DNA of 64,000 bases from Blastocatellia bacterium (GTDB taxonomy: Bacteria > Acidobacteriota > Blastocatellia > Chloracidobacteriales > JADJPF01). The stretch is taken from positions 184,060 through 248,059 of the forward strand of contig JADJPF010000008.1 of the NCBI GenBank assembly GCA_016713405.1, written 5' to 3'. The notes below the pieces were generated by a model that was given only the letters and a program-made list of their open reading frames with translations, was not told the origin of the DNA and made no database searches. The translations under genes were made by a program, and so were the position numbers. Within the stretch, counting starts at the first letter, position 1. Every line of letters starts with the position of its first letter. Shown here one piece after another: positions 1-8,188 of this stretch.

Positions 1-640
1 GACGAGTAATTTTTAGGGTCTTGTTAGCTAGTTTTAAGGCTCGGTCTTCTGCTGCTCTACGTAAAAATGCAGCAGGAACAACTTCATCAATTAACCCTAC
101 AAACTTAGCTCGTGGAGGAAAAATATTTTTTCCTTCTAAAATTGATTGTAATGCCATTTCTAGAGGAATTAAGCGGATTAAACGATTTAGACCAGTAGCA
201 CCAGGAAGTAACCCAAGTTTAACTTCAGGAAGTGCAAAAGTCGTCTTTGGATGATCTGTAGCAATTCGATAATGACAATTAAGGGCAATCTCTAATCCAC
301 CACCAAGACACGCGCCATTGATAGCACAAACTACAGGTTTAGGTGAATCAAAGAGACGAGAAAATAGTTTATGTGCTGCACGGCTTCCTTGATAGCCATC
401 TTCAGCAGTTTTTAGATCGGCAAACATTGTAATATCTGCACCTGCTAGAAAATTATCTTCTTTACCACTAATTAAAACTAAGGCTCGGATATTGCTATCT
501 GTTTCAAATTTGGTAAGAATTTGCTCTAATTCTTCTAGGGCTTGGCGTTTTAGAACATTTAGTTTTTCACCTGGTAGATCAATAATAATTGTGCCTACCC
601 CATCTTTATTTACTTCTAAAGTAAGAATATTGTTTTCCAT
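1..640 (-). CDS. fadJ: Enoyl-CoA hydratase/3-hydroxyacyl-CoA dehydrogenase, N-terminal part (runs off window)
   Basis: Fatty acid beta-oxidation enzyme; the visible 213 residues are the crotonase (enoyl-CoA hydratase) domain. I read a protein beginning MENNILTLEVNKDG with the oxyanion-hole segments SGKEDNFLAGADI and GACLGGGLEIAL, then FALPEVKLGLLPGATG, all typical of the multifunctional FadB/FadJ alpha subunit. The ATG at 640 is preceded by AGGAGA. It lies 8 bp after the thiolase stop, so it is the third gene of an acyl-CoA dehydrogenase - thiolase - FadJ operon. The C-terminal dehydrogenase domain is outside the window, so a stand-alone hydratase cannot be excluded, although the pairing with a FadI-like thiolase favours FadJ. 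Confidence 0.85.
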   Translation of the reverse strand, partial: MENNILTLEVNKDGVGTIIIDLPGEKLNVLKRQALEELEQILTKFETDSNIRALVLISGKEDNFLAGADITMFADLKTAEDGYQGSRAAHKLFSRLFDSPKPVVCAINGACLGGGLEIALNCHYRIATDHPKTTFALPEVKLGLLPGATGLNRLIRLIPLEMALQSILEGKNIFPPRAKFVGLIDEVVPAAFLRRAAEDRALKLANKTLKITR

Positions 641-648
641 AAGTCTCC

Positions 649-1935
649 TTAATTCCCACGCTCTAAAATAATGGTTGCACCCAATGCACCACCAGCGCAA
701 ATTGTCACCATACCAAGTTGGCTATCTCGGCGATTCATTTCATAAGCTAAAGTCGTTACTAGTCGTGCGCCTGTTGCACCAAATGGATGACCTAAAGAAA
801 CCGACCCGCCATAAACGTTAAATTTATCCATGTTCATTTCTCCAAGTGGCTCGCTACGTCCTAGGCGTTCTTCAGCAAACTTCTTACAAGCAAAAGCTTT
901 AAGATTGCAAAGAATTTGTCCTGCAAAAGCTTCGTGCATCTCAATTAAATCCATATCAGCTAAAGTAAGCTTAGTTTGAGCAAAGGCTTTAGCTGTAGCA
1001 AAAGCAGGGCCGAGCAACAAACCTCGATCAGGGTCTAAACCAGCAAAGGAACAATGTTTGATATAGGCTAGAGGTTTATAGCCAAGAGCTTTAGCTTTTT
1101 CTTCTGTCATAAGTAACACGGCTGATGCACCATCTGTTAACGGGCTAGAATTAGCTGGGGTGACAGTTCCAAACTCTTTATCAAAAGCAGGCTTCAGAGA
1201 AGCGATTTTAGCGCGATCTGGAACTTTACGAACAATGTCATCTTCTGTTATTGGCTTATAACTTTTTGGAGCATAAACTGTGGCAATTTCAGCAGGAATA
1301 TGACCTGCTTCATAACCACGACCTGCAAAAAGATGGCTACGATAAGCATATTCATCTTGATCTTGGCGACTAACGCCCCATTCACGAGCTAGTATTTCGC
1401 AATGTTCACCCATAGTTAAGCCTGTATAAGGCTCAGAAATAGAAATATTTGCAGGCATAATATCTTGCAGTTTAACCTGCATAATTGTGTACATTTTTTC
1501 TTCTTGAGTTTTCTTAGTGCTAGCATCCATTAAAATACGGCGAAAAGGTTCTGATACTGTCATTGGAACATCAGATAAAGATTCAGCACCGCCAGCAATT
1601 GCAACTTGAGAATTACCTAACGCTACAGAAGCAGCAGCAGAAGCAATTGCCCGCGCACCTGTTGCACAAGCCATTTGTACAGTATGACCAGGGGCAGAAT
1701 GTGGCATACCAATAGTTAGACCAACTTCACGAGCAATATTAGCAACAGAAGGCTTACTAATAGCTGTACCATAAACTATTTCATCTATTTCTTTTGGGTT
1801 AAGGTCTGCACGGTTAATTAATTCTCTAACGCAAGCTTTACCAAGGTCTAATGCCGTCATTTCACTAAATGAACCACTTGCTTTCACAAATGGAGTACGA
1901 CAACCAGCAATGATTGCTACTCTATTTAAGCTCAT
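649..1935 (-). CDS. fadI: Acetyl-CoA C-acyltransferase (3-ketoacyl-CoA thiolase)
   Basis: Catalyses the last, thiolytic step of beta-oxidation. At 428 residues it has the length of FadI-type thiolases. The nucleophilic cysteine is Cys90 in VQMACATGARA. The later catalytic blocks EMHEAFAGQ, SLGHPFGATGARL and CAGGALGA (His and second Cys) are all intact. It follows the acyl-CoA dehydrogenase gene by 14 bp and precedes the FadJ-like gene by 8 bp on the same strand, so the three genes form one beta-oxidation operon. The start has a good Shine-Dalgarno (AAGGAGAT) just upstream. FadI is preferred over FadA because of length and the FadJ-like partner; symbol certainty is moderate. Confidence 0.9.
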   Translation of the reverse strand: MSLNRVAIIAGCRTPFVKASGSFSEMTALDLGKACVRELINRADLNPKEIDEIVYGTAISKPSVANIAREVGLTIGMPHSAPGHTVQMACATGARAIASAAASVALGNSQVAIAGGAESLSDVPMTVSEPFRRILMDASTKKTQEEKMYTIMQVKLQDIMPANISISEPYTGLTMGEHCEILAREWGVSRQDQDEYAYRSHLFAGRGYEAGHIPAEIATVYAPKSYKPITEDDIVRKVPDRAKIASLKPAFDKEFGTVTPANSSPLTDGASAVLLMTEEKAKALGYKPLAYIKHCSFAGLDPDRGLLLGPAFATAKAFAQTKLTLADMDLIEMHEAFAGQILCNLKAFACKKFAEERLGRSEPLGEMNMDKFNVYGGSVSLGHPFGATGARLVTTLAYEMNRRDSQLGMVTICAGGALGATIILERGN

Positions 1936-1949
1936 AAAAAATAATCTCC

Positions 1950-3761
1950 TTAATCAAATGGATAACATTCTTGGTCAATAATCCTATCCGCAATACGGCG
2001 GCGGGCTGTGACTGTGTTGATGGGTTGCCATTGCAATAAGCGATGGAGTGATTTTAATGACGCGCTTAACTCAGCTTCTTCACTAATTACAGCTAAAGTC
2101 TTACGTGCAATTACTTCCATCTTCATCACTGAGTCATTGATAAAAACTTTCATCATATCAATATGATATTGGCTATCTGCTTCACCCTTATTTTCAATAC
2201 GTTTAAGTGTGCGAAGTAGCGTACTTTCAGCAGCATAAGTTTCCATGATGCAATCACTAATTGCAGCAACAACTTCTTGTTCTTCAGATAGTTGTACCAT
2301 CCATTTTTGCGCTGCTTGCCAAAGCAACATAATGCAGGCTTTTTTCATATTGGCAACTAAAGTTTTCTCTGTGCTAAATAAACTTCCGTCTTTGGGATTT
2401 GGATCTAATTGTGGTAAGGGGCCAGTGTCATAAACATCCTTAATCGTTCTTTCGCCAGCTTCAACTATAGGTAAATCGCCACTCATTCCCCGCTTGATTA
2501 ACATATCAATAATTAACATGCGGTTAATTTCATTTGTACCTTCAAAAATACGTGTTGGGCGAGCATCTCTATAATCTTTTTCAACAGGATATTCCTTGCT
2601 ATAGCCATTACCGCCAAAAATTTGCACCGCTTCATCAACTGCATAGCCTTGGGCCTCTGAGCCATAAACCTTCATTATTGAGCTTTCAATTGCATATTCC
2701 TTTAGAACTTCCATTGAGCGAGCAAGATAATCACTTGCTTCTGAGTCTAAACCATGAAGTTGATCATCAATAAGCCCTGCGGTACGAAATGCCATTGATT
2801 CAACAGCATAGGCACGAATCGCCATTTCTGCCAGCTTTTGTTTAATTAAACCAAAATCTGTAATTGACTTCCCAAATGCTTTACGCATTTTACCGTATTT
2901 AACTGATACACCAATAGAGCGTTTAATTTGAGCATAAGCACCAGAGCCAATATTCATACGTCCCATATTTAGAGCATTAAACGCAATATGATGACCTTTT
3001 CCTATTTCACCTAAAATATTTTCAATAGGCACTTTTACATTATCAAAAAATACAGGACGAGTTGATGAGCCAGTCAAGCCCATTTTCTTTTCTTCATTGC
3101 CTAGAGTGATGCCTGGGCTATCGGCTTCAACAATAAACATAGTGAATTTCTTTCCATCAACTTTGGCAGCAACATTAAATAGATTTGCAAAACCAGCATT
3201 AGTAATCCACATTTTGCTTCCATTAATAATGTAATGTTTGCCATCTTCAGAAAGTGTTGCAGTGGTACGAATTGACATTGCATCTGAGCCGCAATGAGGT
3301 TCAGTTAAGCAATAAGCTGCAATCCATTCACCAGAAAGAAGTTTGGTTAAATATTTTTTGCGTTGGTCTTCACTTCCAAAATAAACTATTGGAATCATTC
3401 CTACTGAGGTATGAACACCAACACAACCAGCAAAAGAAAATTGTTTAGTGTGGTTTTCACCTACTAAAAGGGCTGTAGATTTTTTCATTCCATAACCTCC
3501 CATTGAGGTAGGAACTTCTAAACCTAGCAATCCTACATCGCCAGCCTTACGCATTAGCTCTCGCATAGTATCCACATTTAGAGCTTCAATTTCTTCTGTT
3601 CTAGGCAATACTTCTTTATCAAAAAATTCTTTAATAGCACTAGCTACTTGATATTGTATTTCTTCTAAATCGTCACGAGTAAAAATAGAATTTGGGTTAG
3701 TTTCGGTGATGAGAAACTCACCACCTCTAACCATATGCTTAGAGGTTGCTACTGATGTCAT
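1950..3761 (-). CDS. Acyl-CoA dehydrogenase, long form with C-terminal extension
   Basis: FAD enzyme for the first oxidation of acyl-CoA in beta-oxidation. The 603-residue protein has the acyl-CoA dehydrogenase core (about residues 30-430) with the FAD/substrate segments AYCLTEPHCGSDA and WITNAGFAN. The catalytic glutamate region is RIFEGTNEINRM, preceded by QIFGGNGYSKEYPVE. About 170 further residues form a helical C-terminal extension like that of very-long-chain/ACAD9-type enzymes, suggesting long-chain substrates. It is the first gene of the minus-strand operon with the thiolase and FadJ genes. No electron-transfer flavoprotein gene is visible. Family assignment is secure; chain-length preference is inferred. 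Confidence 0.92.
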   Translation of the reverse strand: MTSVATSKHMVRGGEFLITETNPNSIFTRDDLEEIQYQVASAIKEFFDKEVLPRTEEIEALNVDTMRELMRKAGDVGLLGLEVPTSMGGYGMKKSTALLVGENHTKQFSFAGCVGVHTSVGMIPIVYFGSEDQRKKYLTKLLSGEWIAAYCLTEPHCGSDAMSIRTTATLSEDGKHYIINGSKMWITNAGFANLFNVAAKVDGKKFTMFIVEADSPGITLGNEEKKMGLTGSSTRPVFFDNVKVPIENILGEIGKGHHIAFNALNMGRMNIGSGAYAQIKRSIGVSVKYGKMRKAFGKSITDFGLIKQKLAEMAIRAYAVESMAFRTAGLIDDQLHGLDSEASDYLARSMEVLKEYAIESSIMKVYGSEAQGYAVDEAVQIFGGNGYSKEYPVEKDYRDARPTRIFEGTNEINRMLIIDMLIKRGMSGDLPIVEAGERTIKDVYDTGPLPQLDPNPKDGSLFSTEKTLVANMKKACIMLLWQAAQKWMVQLSEEQEVVAAISDCIMETYAAESTLLRTLKRIENKGEADSQYHIDMMKVFINDSVMKMEVIARKTLAVISEEAELSASLKSLHRLLQWQPINTVTARRRIADRIIDQECYPFD

Positions 3762-3940
3762 GAAAAAACTCCTTGATTATCATTTGCGGCAAGAGGGCTA
3801 ACTATATATCGATTTTTAACTAGGATCAAGTATTGATTTGAATGACGGGTCAGTTAATTTACGGCTAGAACTATGAGTAAACTCAAAAAGTTAGTGACTT
3901 GGCTTTTTTTATTCATTTAATTATATTGTTTAGTAAATTT

Positions 3941-3989
3941 AAGAAGGTTAACTAGCTATTAGGCATTTATAGAGCTAGTTAACCTTCTT
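3941..3989 (-). terminator. Inverted repeat, likely terminator of the cytochrome gene
   Basis: A perfect 17-bp stem (3941-3957 with 3973-3989, AAGAAGGTTAACTAGCT and its complement) with a 15-nt loop lies 18 bp past the stop of the minus-strand gene ending at 4008. The U-tract is weak on both sides, so termination strength is uncertain. Confidence 0.5.
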
Positions 3990-4007
3990 TTAGAATTGGT
4001 ATTCTTA

Positions 4008-6224
4008 CTACTCGCCTGCTTTTCTTAAATTTTGTATTTGTTTGATTAACTCTTTGGCTATTTTTGGGGCTGCCGCTCTAGCATCGCCAGCAATAATTTT
4101 ACCGCTAGCTAAAATTATCCCTTTTTTAGCGTGTTTTAAGTTAAAAGTATAATCAAAGGTAAAAACAGGTCGGTCAACGGTGATTATTAAATTCAGGTTT
4201 GACCAATTATCAGAAATGGCTAGACCTTGTGATTGAAACTCTTTGTCATTAAGCAAAGCTGTTTGAAGAAAATCTATATTAAAAAATCTAGTTTTAGTAT
4301 GAATCCCAATAGTTTGTGAAGCCCTTAGTAGTGCGGCGGGGCTATTATCATTAGCATTTCCATAGCTTGATGTTAGTGGCCCTTGAGCATTTAATTTTGT
4401 TGATGAGTTAAGAGCTACAACATTAGTAGTAGGTAAAGTGTTTAAATTACTTTTAGTTACAGCTTGATTATTTTGGCGTAAGTTTTTAGCTAGAATTTGA
4501 CTAGAAAGATATTCACCTAAATGTAACTCTTGAACTAAATCACTATAATATTTTTCCCAAGCATCGCGCTTAAAAGCACCATTAGCAACAACTAATTGGC
4601 TATAGCCAAGCGAAGAAAGTCGAGAGCTTGCACGAACACGGGCTAAGAATTCTTCTTTGTCCAGTCCTGCTTCGGCAGCAGCTAAGGGTAAAGAAAGTTC
4701 TGCTTCAAAACGTCGCGCTAGTGCATTAATTGGCTCACTTTGAAGATTAGGACTTAATTTGCTACCAGTTTTTTCTATTGCTTGACGAAATCTGTCTTGG
4801 TCTTGCTCTAAAAGATTGTCCAAAGTGTTTTGTGTTGGATAAATCGCTAAAGCTTTTTCTAGGGTAAAATAGCGGCTAGTGTTTCGGCTAGCAGAAGTTA
4901 ATTCTGCTTCTAAAGTGCTTCTCATATCATCACGAAAATATTTCATTCCAGCAAAATGACAACTCATACAAGAACGGCCATTATGAATTATTGGACTCTC
5001 TGGAGAACTACGATCCGACACAATTGCAACAGGAGCGACATCTAGGCGTTTTCCATGGCTATCAACAAGAAAATAAGCTTGCATTCCGTTTGGAAGGTTA
5101 AAAATCATTTCTCCACCAGCCGAAGTCATAGTTAAAGGCGAGCTAAAAATATTTTGACTATCTAAGCTAGAGCTAAAATCATAACTTTTCCAGTATGCTC
5201 CATAATTTGAAACGTGACGCTCTACAATACGGTTATTTTGTGATACTCCACTACTGCGCAACCCTGCACGAATAATATTTCTTTCTTCCTGTAAATTACG
5301 ATTAACATCAACACCTAAGAGTTTTTCTAGCTCTGTAATTGTATTAGGTAAACAAAGAATATTATGATAAAGCGGTGCTACAGAAGCATTTGCCATAAAC
5401 CAATCGGCGCGAATATAAGGAATTTCTGCACCTGAAAAAGATTTAATCACTTCATTAGCAGGCAACTTTACAGCATAAGGATAAGAAGACAAAATTGTCC
5501 GCCAAGTGTCTGCTGTCCAATTAAAATCACGTAAATCTATTCGTAGCAAAGTTTTTTCTGCATTAATTGGTGTGGGAATAGTAATTTCCTTATGCCAGGA
5601 CAAACTATTAATTAATTTTGTTAGCCCAACTCGATATTGTTCTAATTCTTCTTCTGAAATAGAAGCATTGCTTAAATGTGTAATGCTAAAATAGCGCAAA
5701 TAAGGCCGTGAACGTTCAGAAGCTTGCTCAAGGTCTTTTTCAATTGTGGCAAGAAGTGCTGATTCTGCAATAAATTTTTTATTTTTTATATTATCTGTTG
5801 GTTTTTCTTGCTCTTTATCCCAACTTGGCGCACCTGCTAAAACCCACGTCCGTAAAATAGCTTTATCTTTTTCAGAAAGTGGACTTTTGCCTATAGGCAT
5901 TGCATTAGTTTCAACCATTTTAAGTAGCAAAGAATTAGCATCACCAGCAATAACCGTTTTATTTTCAATTAGTCGAGCATGGTCTAGCACAAAAATATTT
6001 TTTGTTGCTACTCCATTCATTCCATGACATTGCAAACAATTTTTAGTTAATATCGCTCTGGCCTGCTGTGCTAACTCAAAATTTTTATTGCTTGCACTAG
6101 TTGTATCAGCTTGTAAATTGTTAGAATTTAATAAACCAATAACTAAACAAATTGTAAGAAATAAAATGATAGATTGGTTTTTAAGCTGATATTTAGGCTG
6201 TTTGGTTAGTTTAGAGAAAAACAT
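4008..6224 (-). CDS. Secreted protein with two c-type haem motifs
   Basis: Probable periplasmic c-type cytochrome of 738 residues; its electron partner is unknown. It has an N-terminal hydrophobic export segment (about residues 17-37, ending near NNLQA). The first haem-binding motif is CLQCH near residue 62, in a cytochrome c domain that also contains LRTWVLAGAP. The second motif is CMSCH near residue 420, preceded by IIHNGRS. The middle and C-terminal parts resemble no family I can name. The gene stands alone between two hairpins. A role in respiratory or oxidative chemistry is inferred from the haem motifs only; no oxidase or dehydrogenase gene is nearby. Confidence 0.75.
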   Translation of the reverse strand: MFFSKLTKQPKYQLKNQSIILFLTICLVIGLLNSNNLQADTTSASNKNFELAQQARAILTKNCLQCHGMNGVATKNIFVLDHARLIENKTVIAGDANSLLLKMVETNAMPIGKSPLSEKDKAILRTWVLAGAPSWDKEQEKPTDNIKNKKFIAESALLATIEKDLEQASERSRPYLRYFSITHLSNASISEEELEQYRVGLTKLINSLSWHKEITIPTPINAEKTLLRIDLRDFNWTADTWRTILSSYPYAVKLPANEVIKSFSGAEIPYIRADWFMANASVAPLYHNILCLPNTITELEKLLGVDVNRNLQEERNIIRAGLRSSGVSQNNRIVERHVSNYGAYWKSYDFSSSLDSQNIFSSPLTMTSAGGEMIFNLPNGMQAYFLVDSHGKRLDVAPVAIVSDRSSPESPIIHNGRSCMSCHFAGMKYFRDDMRSTLEAELTSASRNTSRYFTLEKALAIYPTQNTLDNLLEQDQDRFRQAIEKTGSKLSPNLQSEPINALARRFEAELSLPLAAAEAGLDKEEFLARVRASSRLSSLGYSQLVVANGAFKRDAWEKYYSDLVQELHLGEYLSSQILAKNLRQNNQAVTKSNLNTLPTTNVVALNSSTKLNAQGPLTSSYGNANDNSPAALLRASQTIGIHTKTRFFNIDFLQTALLNDKEFQSQGLAISDNWSNLNLIITVDRPVFTFDYTFNLKHAKKGIILASGKIIAGDARAAAPKIAKELIKQIQNLRKAGE

Positions 6225-6338
6225 ATCCTTATCACCTCATATGTTAGGTAATTATTTATTTAAGTTTTTAAGTTTGATTTATAGAGATTGGTTTTTAATG
6301 GAATGTAAAAAAAGAAAAAACTTGCAGAAAAATATCTG

Positions 6339-6412
6339 TAAGTTTTAGATAAAAAACCAGGTGTTTTAAGTTTTTCGTAACTTAAAACACCTGGTTTTTT
6401 ATCTAAAACTTA
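6339..6412 (-). terminator. Exceptionally long perfect hairpin (34-bp stem)
   Basis: Bases 6339-6372 pair without mismatch with 6379-6412 around a 6-nt loop (TTTCGT). The hairpin starts 9 bp after the stop of the minus-strand DUF4388-roadblock gene and on that strand is followed by T-rich sequence (6305-6334), so it is probably its terminator. The stem is far longer than a usual intrinsic terminator. Confidence 0.7.
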
Positions 6413-6421
6413 AGAGGTTTA

Positions 6422-7231
6422 TTAAACTTCTAAGCGGCCTTCAAGTTCTCCTAATTTATAGCGAGCCATAGCTAAATTAGATTGCGCTCTATTTAATACA
6501 AAATAGATAAAAAGATTTGGGGCATTAGTTAAAGGACGTATAAGATGATATTGCTGACCTAATGTAATTAAAATATCTTCTATTTTATCTTTTAAGCCTA
6601 AGCTGTGCATTGTCTTTAACTTTGATCGAAATACTTCACTATTACCTGCCGCAGCAAGTTCTAAATTTATGCCACTACCAATTGAACCTAAAGCCATACC
6701 GCTTTTTGCATCAACAATACTTGCAGCCATAGCTCCATCAACTTTCATTAACTCATTTAAACATTCATTAATATTTCCCATCTGTATTTCCTCCTGAGTA
6801 TTACTTAATTCTTTATTAACTTTTTCTTTAACAACAGATAATTTTTCAGCATTATCAGAACCTTGCACTAAAGATAAATTAGGTTTTGAAGATAATTTTT
6901 GTAAATTATTTTGGGTATTTATCCTTGAAGCTTCCATAAATAGAACCGATAAAGGTTTATTTATAATATTTGTGCGGGTTTGCTCTTTTCTTACTATATC
7001 TCTAACATCTATTTCAACATCTTCCCAGAAAAGAATCTTATAAACAGCTTCTTCCCCTTCATAGTCTTCATAAAGAGCATCTACAAGTTTGCCTAAAAAG
7101 AAGTATAAAAAACCATCCCCTTCTTTAGATGAAACTTGAAGCAAGCAAGATTTCTTTTCTACTTCTAAAGATTGTAGTAAGCTAAACAGAGCATTATTTG
7201 TTTCGTATTTTTTGGATGTTTGACTTATCAT
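6422..7231 (-). CDS. DUF4388 (PATAN-like) - roadblock/LC7 fusion protein
   Basis: Small cytoplasmic two-domain protein of 269 residues. Residues 1-110 look like DUF4388: a conserved start, GDGFLYFFLGKLVDALYEDY, then a helix pair after EGEEAVYKILFWED. After a polar linker, residues about 150-269 look like a roadblock/LC7 domain (MKVDGAMAASIVDAKSGMAL, then the VFRSKLKTM and ITLGQQYHLIRPL strands). Such proteins are linked to small GTPases and gliding or polarity regulation in Myxococcota and relatives. No GTPase gene is adjacent here. The gene is monocistronic, with its own 34-bp hairpin downstream. Domain calls are from motif resemblance, so the family is likely but function is unknown. Confidence 0.65.
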   Translation of the reverse strand: MISQTSKKYETNNALFSLLQSLEVEKKSCLLQVSSKEGDGFLYFFLGKLVDALYEDYEGEEAVYKILFWEDVEIDVRDIVRKEQTRTNIINKPLSVLFMEASRINTQNNLQKLSSKPNLSLVQGSDNAEKLSVVKEKVNKELSNTQEEIQMGNINECLNELMKVDGAMAASIVDAKSGMALGSIGSGINLELAAAGNSEVFRSKLKTMHSLGLKDKIEDILITLGQQYHLIRPLTNAPNLFIYFVLNRAQSNLAMARYKLGELEGRLEV

Positions 7232-8188
7232 GCATTTATTTATACTAAGTTAGTAAAAATCAGTATATTAGCCGATTTTCAGATTATTTTATGAAGTTTA
7301 ATTTATTATTTTTAATATAAATTAAGTACTAACCAAAACATTCCCTGTTTTTTAGTTTCTATACTTTATTAGTTAGGGGGTCTTTTTAAGCGGGAAGGAT
7401 TAAAAAGACATATTTTTATAGTGTATTTTGAAAAGTCCCTTTGACAAAAATATACTTTCTTAGAAGTTGATTATACATACAATATTTTGTTTGACAACAT
7501 AGTTAATTAAATTTTTAGATAGTTTTTAGGAAATATTAATATAGTTTTTCACATTTTATTTATATTTATTATTTAATATAATTAGTTATAATACAGTATC
7601 TTAGACTAATTTATTAGCTATAATTTCTTATTATTGATATAAAAAATTATTAAATTTCTTGCGTATTTTTAAGAGAAATTTTACATATAATATTTATAAT
7701 TTACGATAAACATTGTAGGCAAATTCAAACAAGTATGTTTAGTTTGGAATAAATAAGTGATAGTACAAAGCTACTTTTTTATATGCCTGTTAATTTACTT
7801 AAGCTAATTATATAGGAAATAAATTAAAAAAATTTTTACTTATGGGAAAATTTCCTCAAAAATTATTTAATAATAATAAAATAATAATCTTCCTAAATTA
7901 TTAAATAATAATCCTTATTGATATATTTTTATTATTTTCAATAAAATAGTTAATATACCTATAACTAGCTGTTATTTTATGTAGTTACAAGCTATATTAT
8001 AAGGATTTTTATTTTGTTATAATCATTAGATTTATTATATTTAATCTTTTGTTTATTATTACGCTTTTTCATCTAAGCCATAATTTATATGGCCCATTTA
8101 TCCGTAAATTAAATAGTTGGAATAGTTATTGCGTTTGCCATGAATATATTGAGCAATCAAGCTCTTTCTAAGGAAGGAGGATACTCTT
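7232..8188. other. 957-bp AT-rich intergenic region
   Basis: There is no convincing ORF on either strand. The sequence is markedly poorer in G and C than its neighbours, with long A/T tracts (for example 7500-8060). Near the right end, an imperfect palindrome GCCATA-N5-TATGGC (8078-8094) precedes the -24/-12 promoter at 8117-8132 and the Shine-Dalgarno AAGGAGG at 8174. The divergent gene at 7231 must have its promoter at the left end. I see no RNA gene. Confidence 0.6.
8117..8132 (+). promoter_or_regulatory. Sigma-54 type -24/-12 promoter
   Basis: TTGGAATAGTTATTGC has the invariant GG and GC exactly 10 bp apart and TTGC at -12. It lies 56 nt before the ATG at 8189. Its sequence closely matches the element at 52995 (TTGGAACATTTATTGC), including the GTTT that follows. 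Confidence 0.7.

Noticed and set aside
7441..7500. TTGACA boxes in the AT-rich gap as housekeeping promoters
   Set aside because: No good -10 sequence at proper spacing and no gene follows on that strand nearby.
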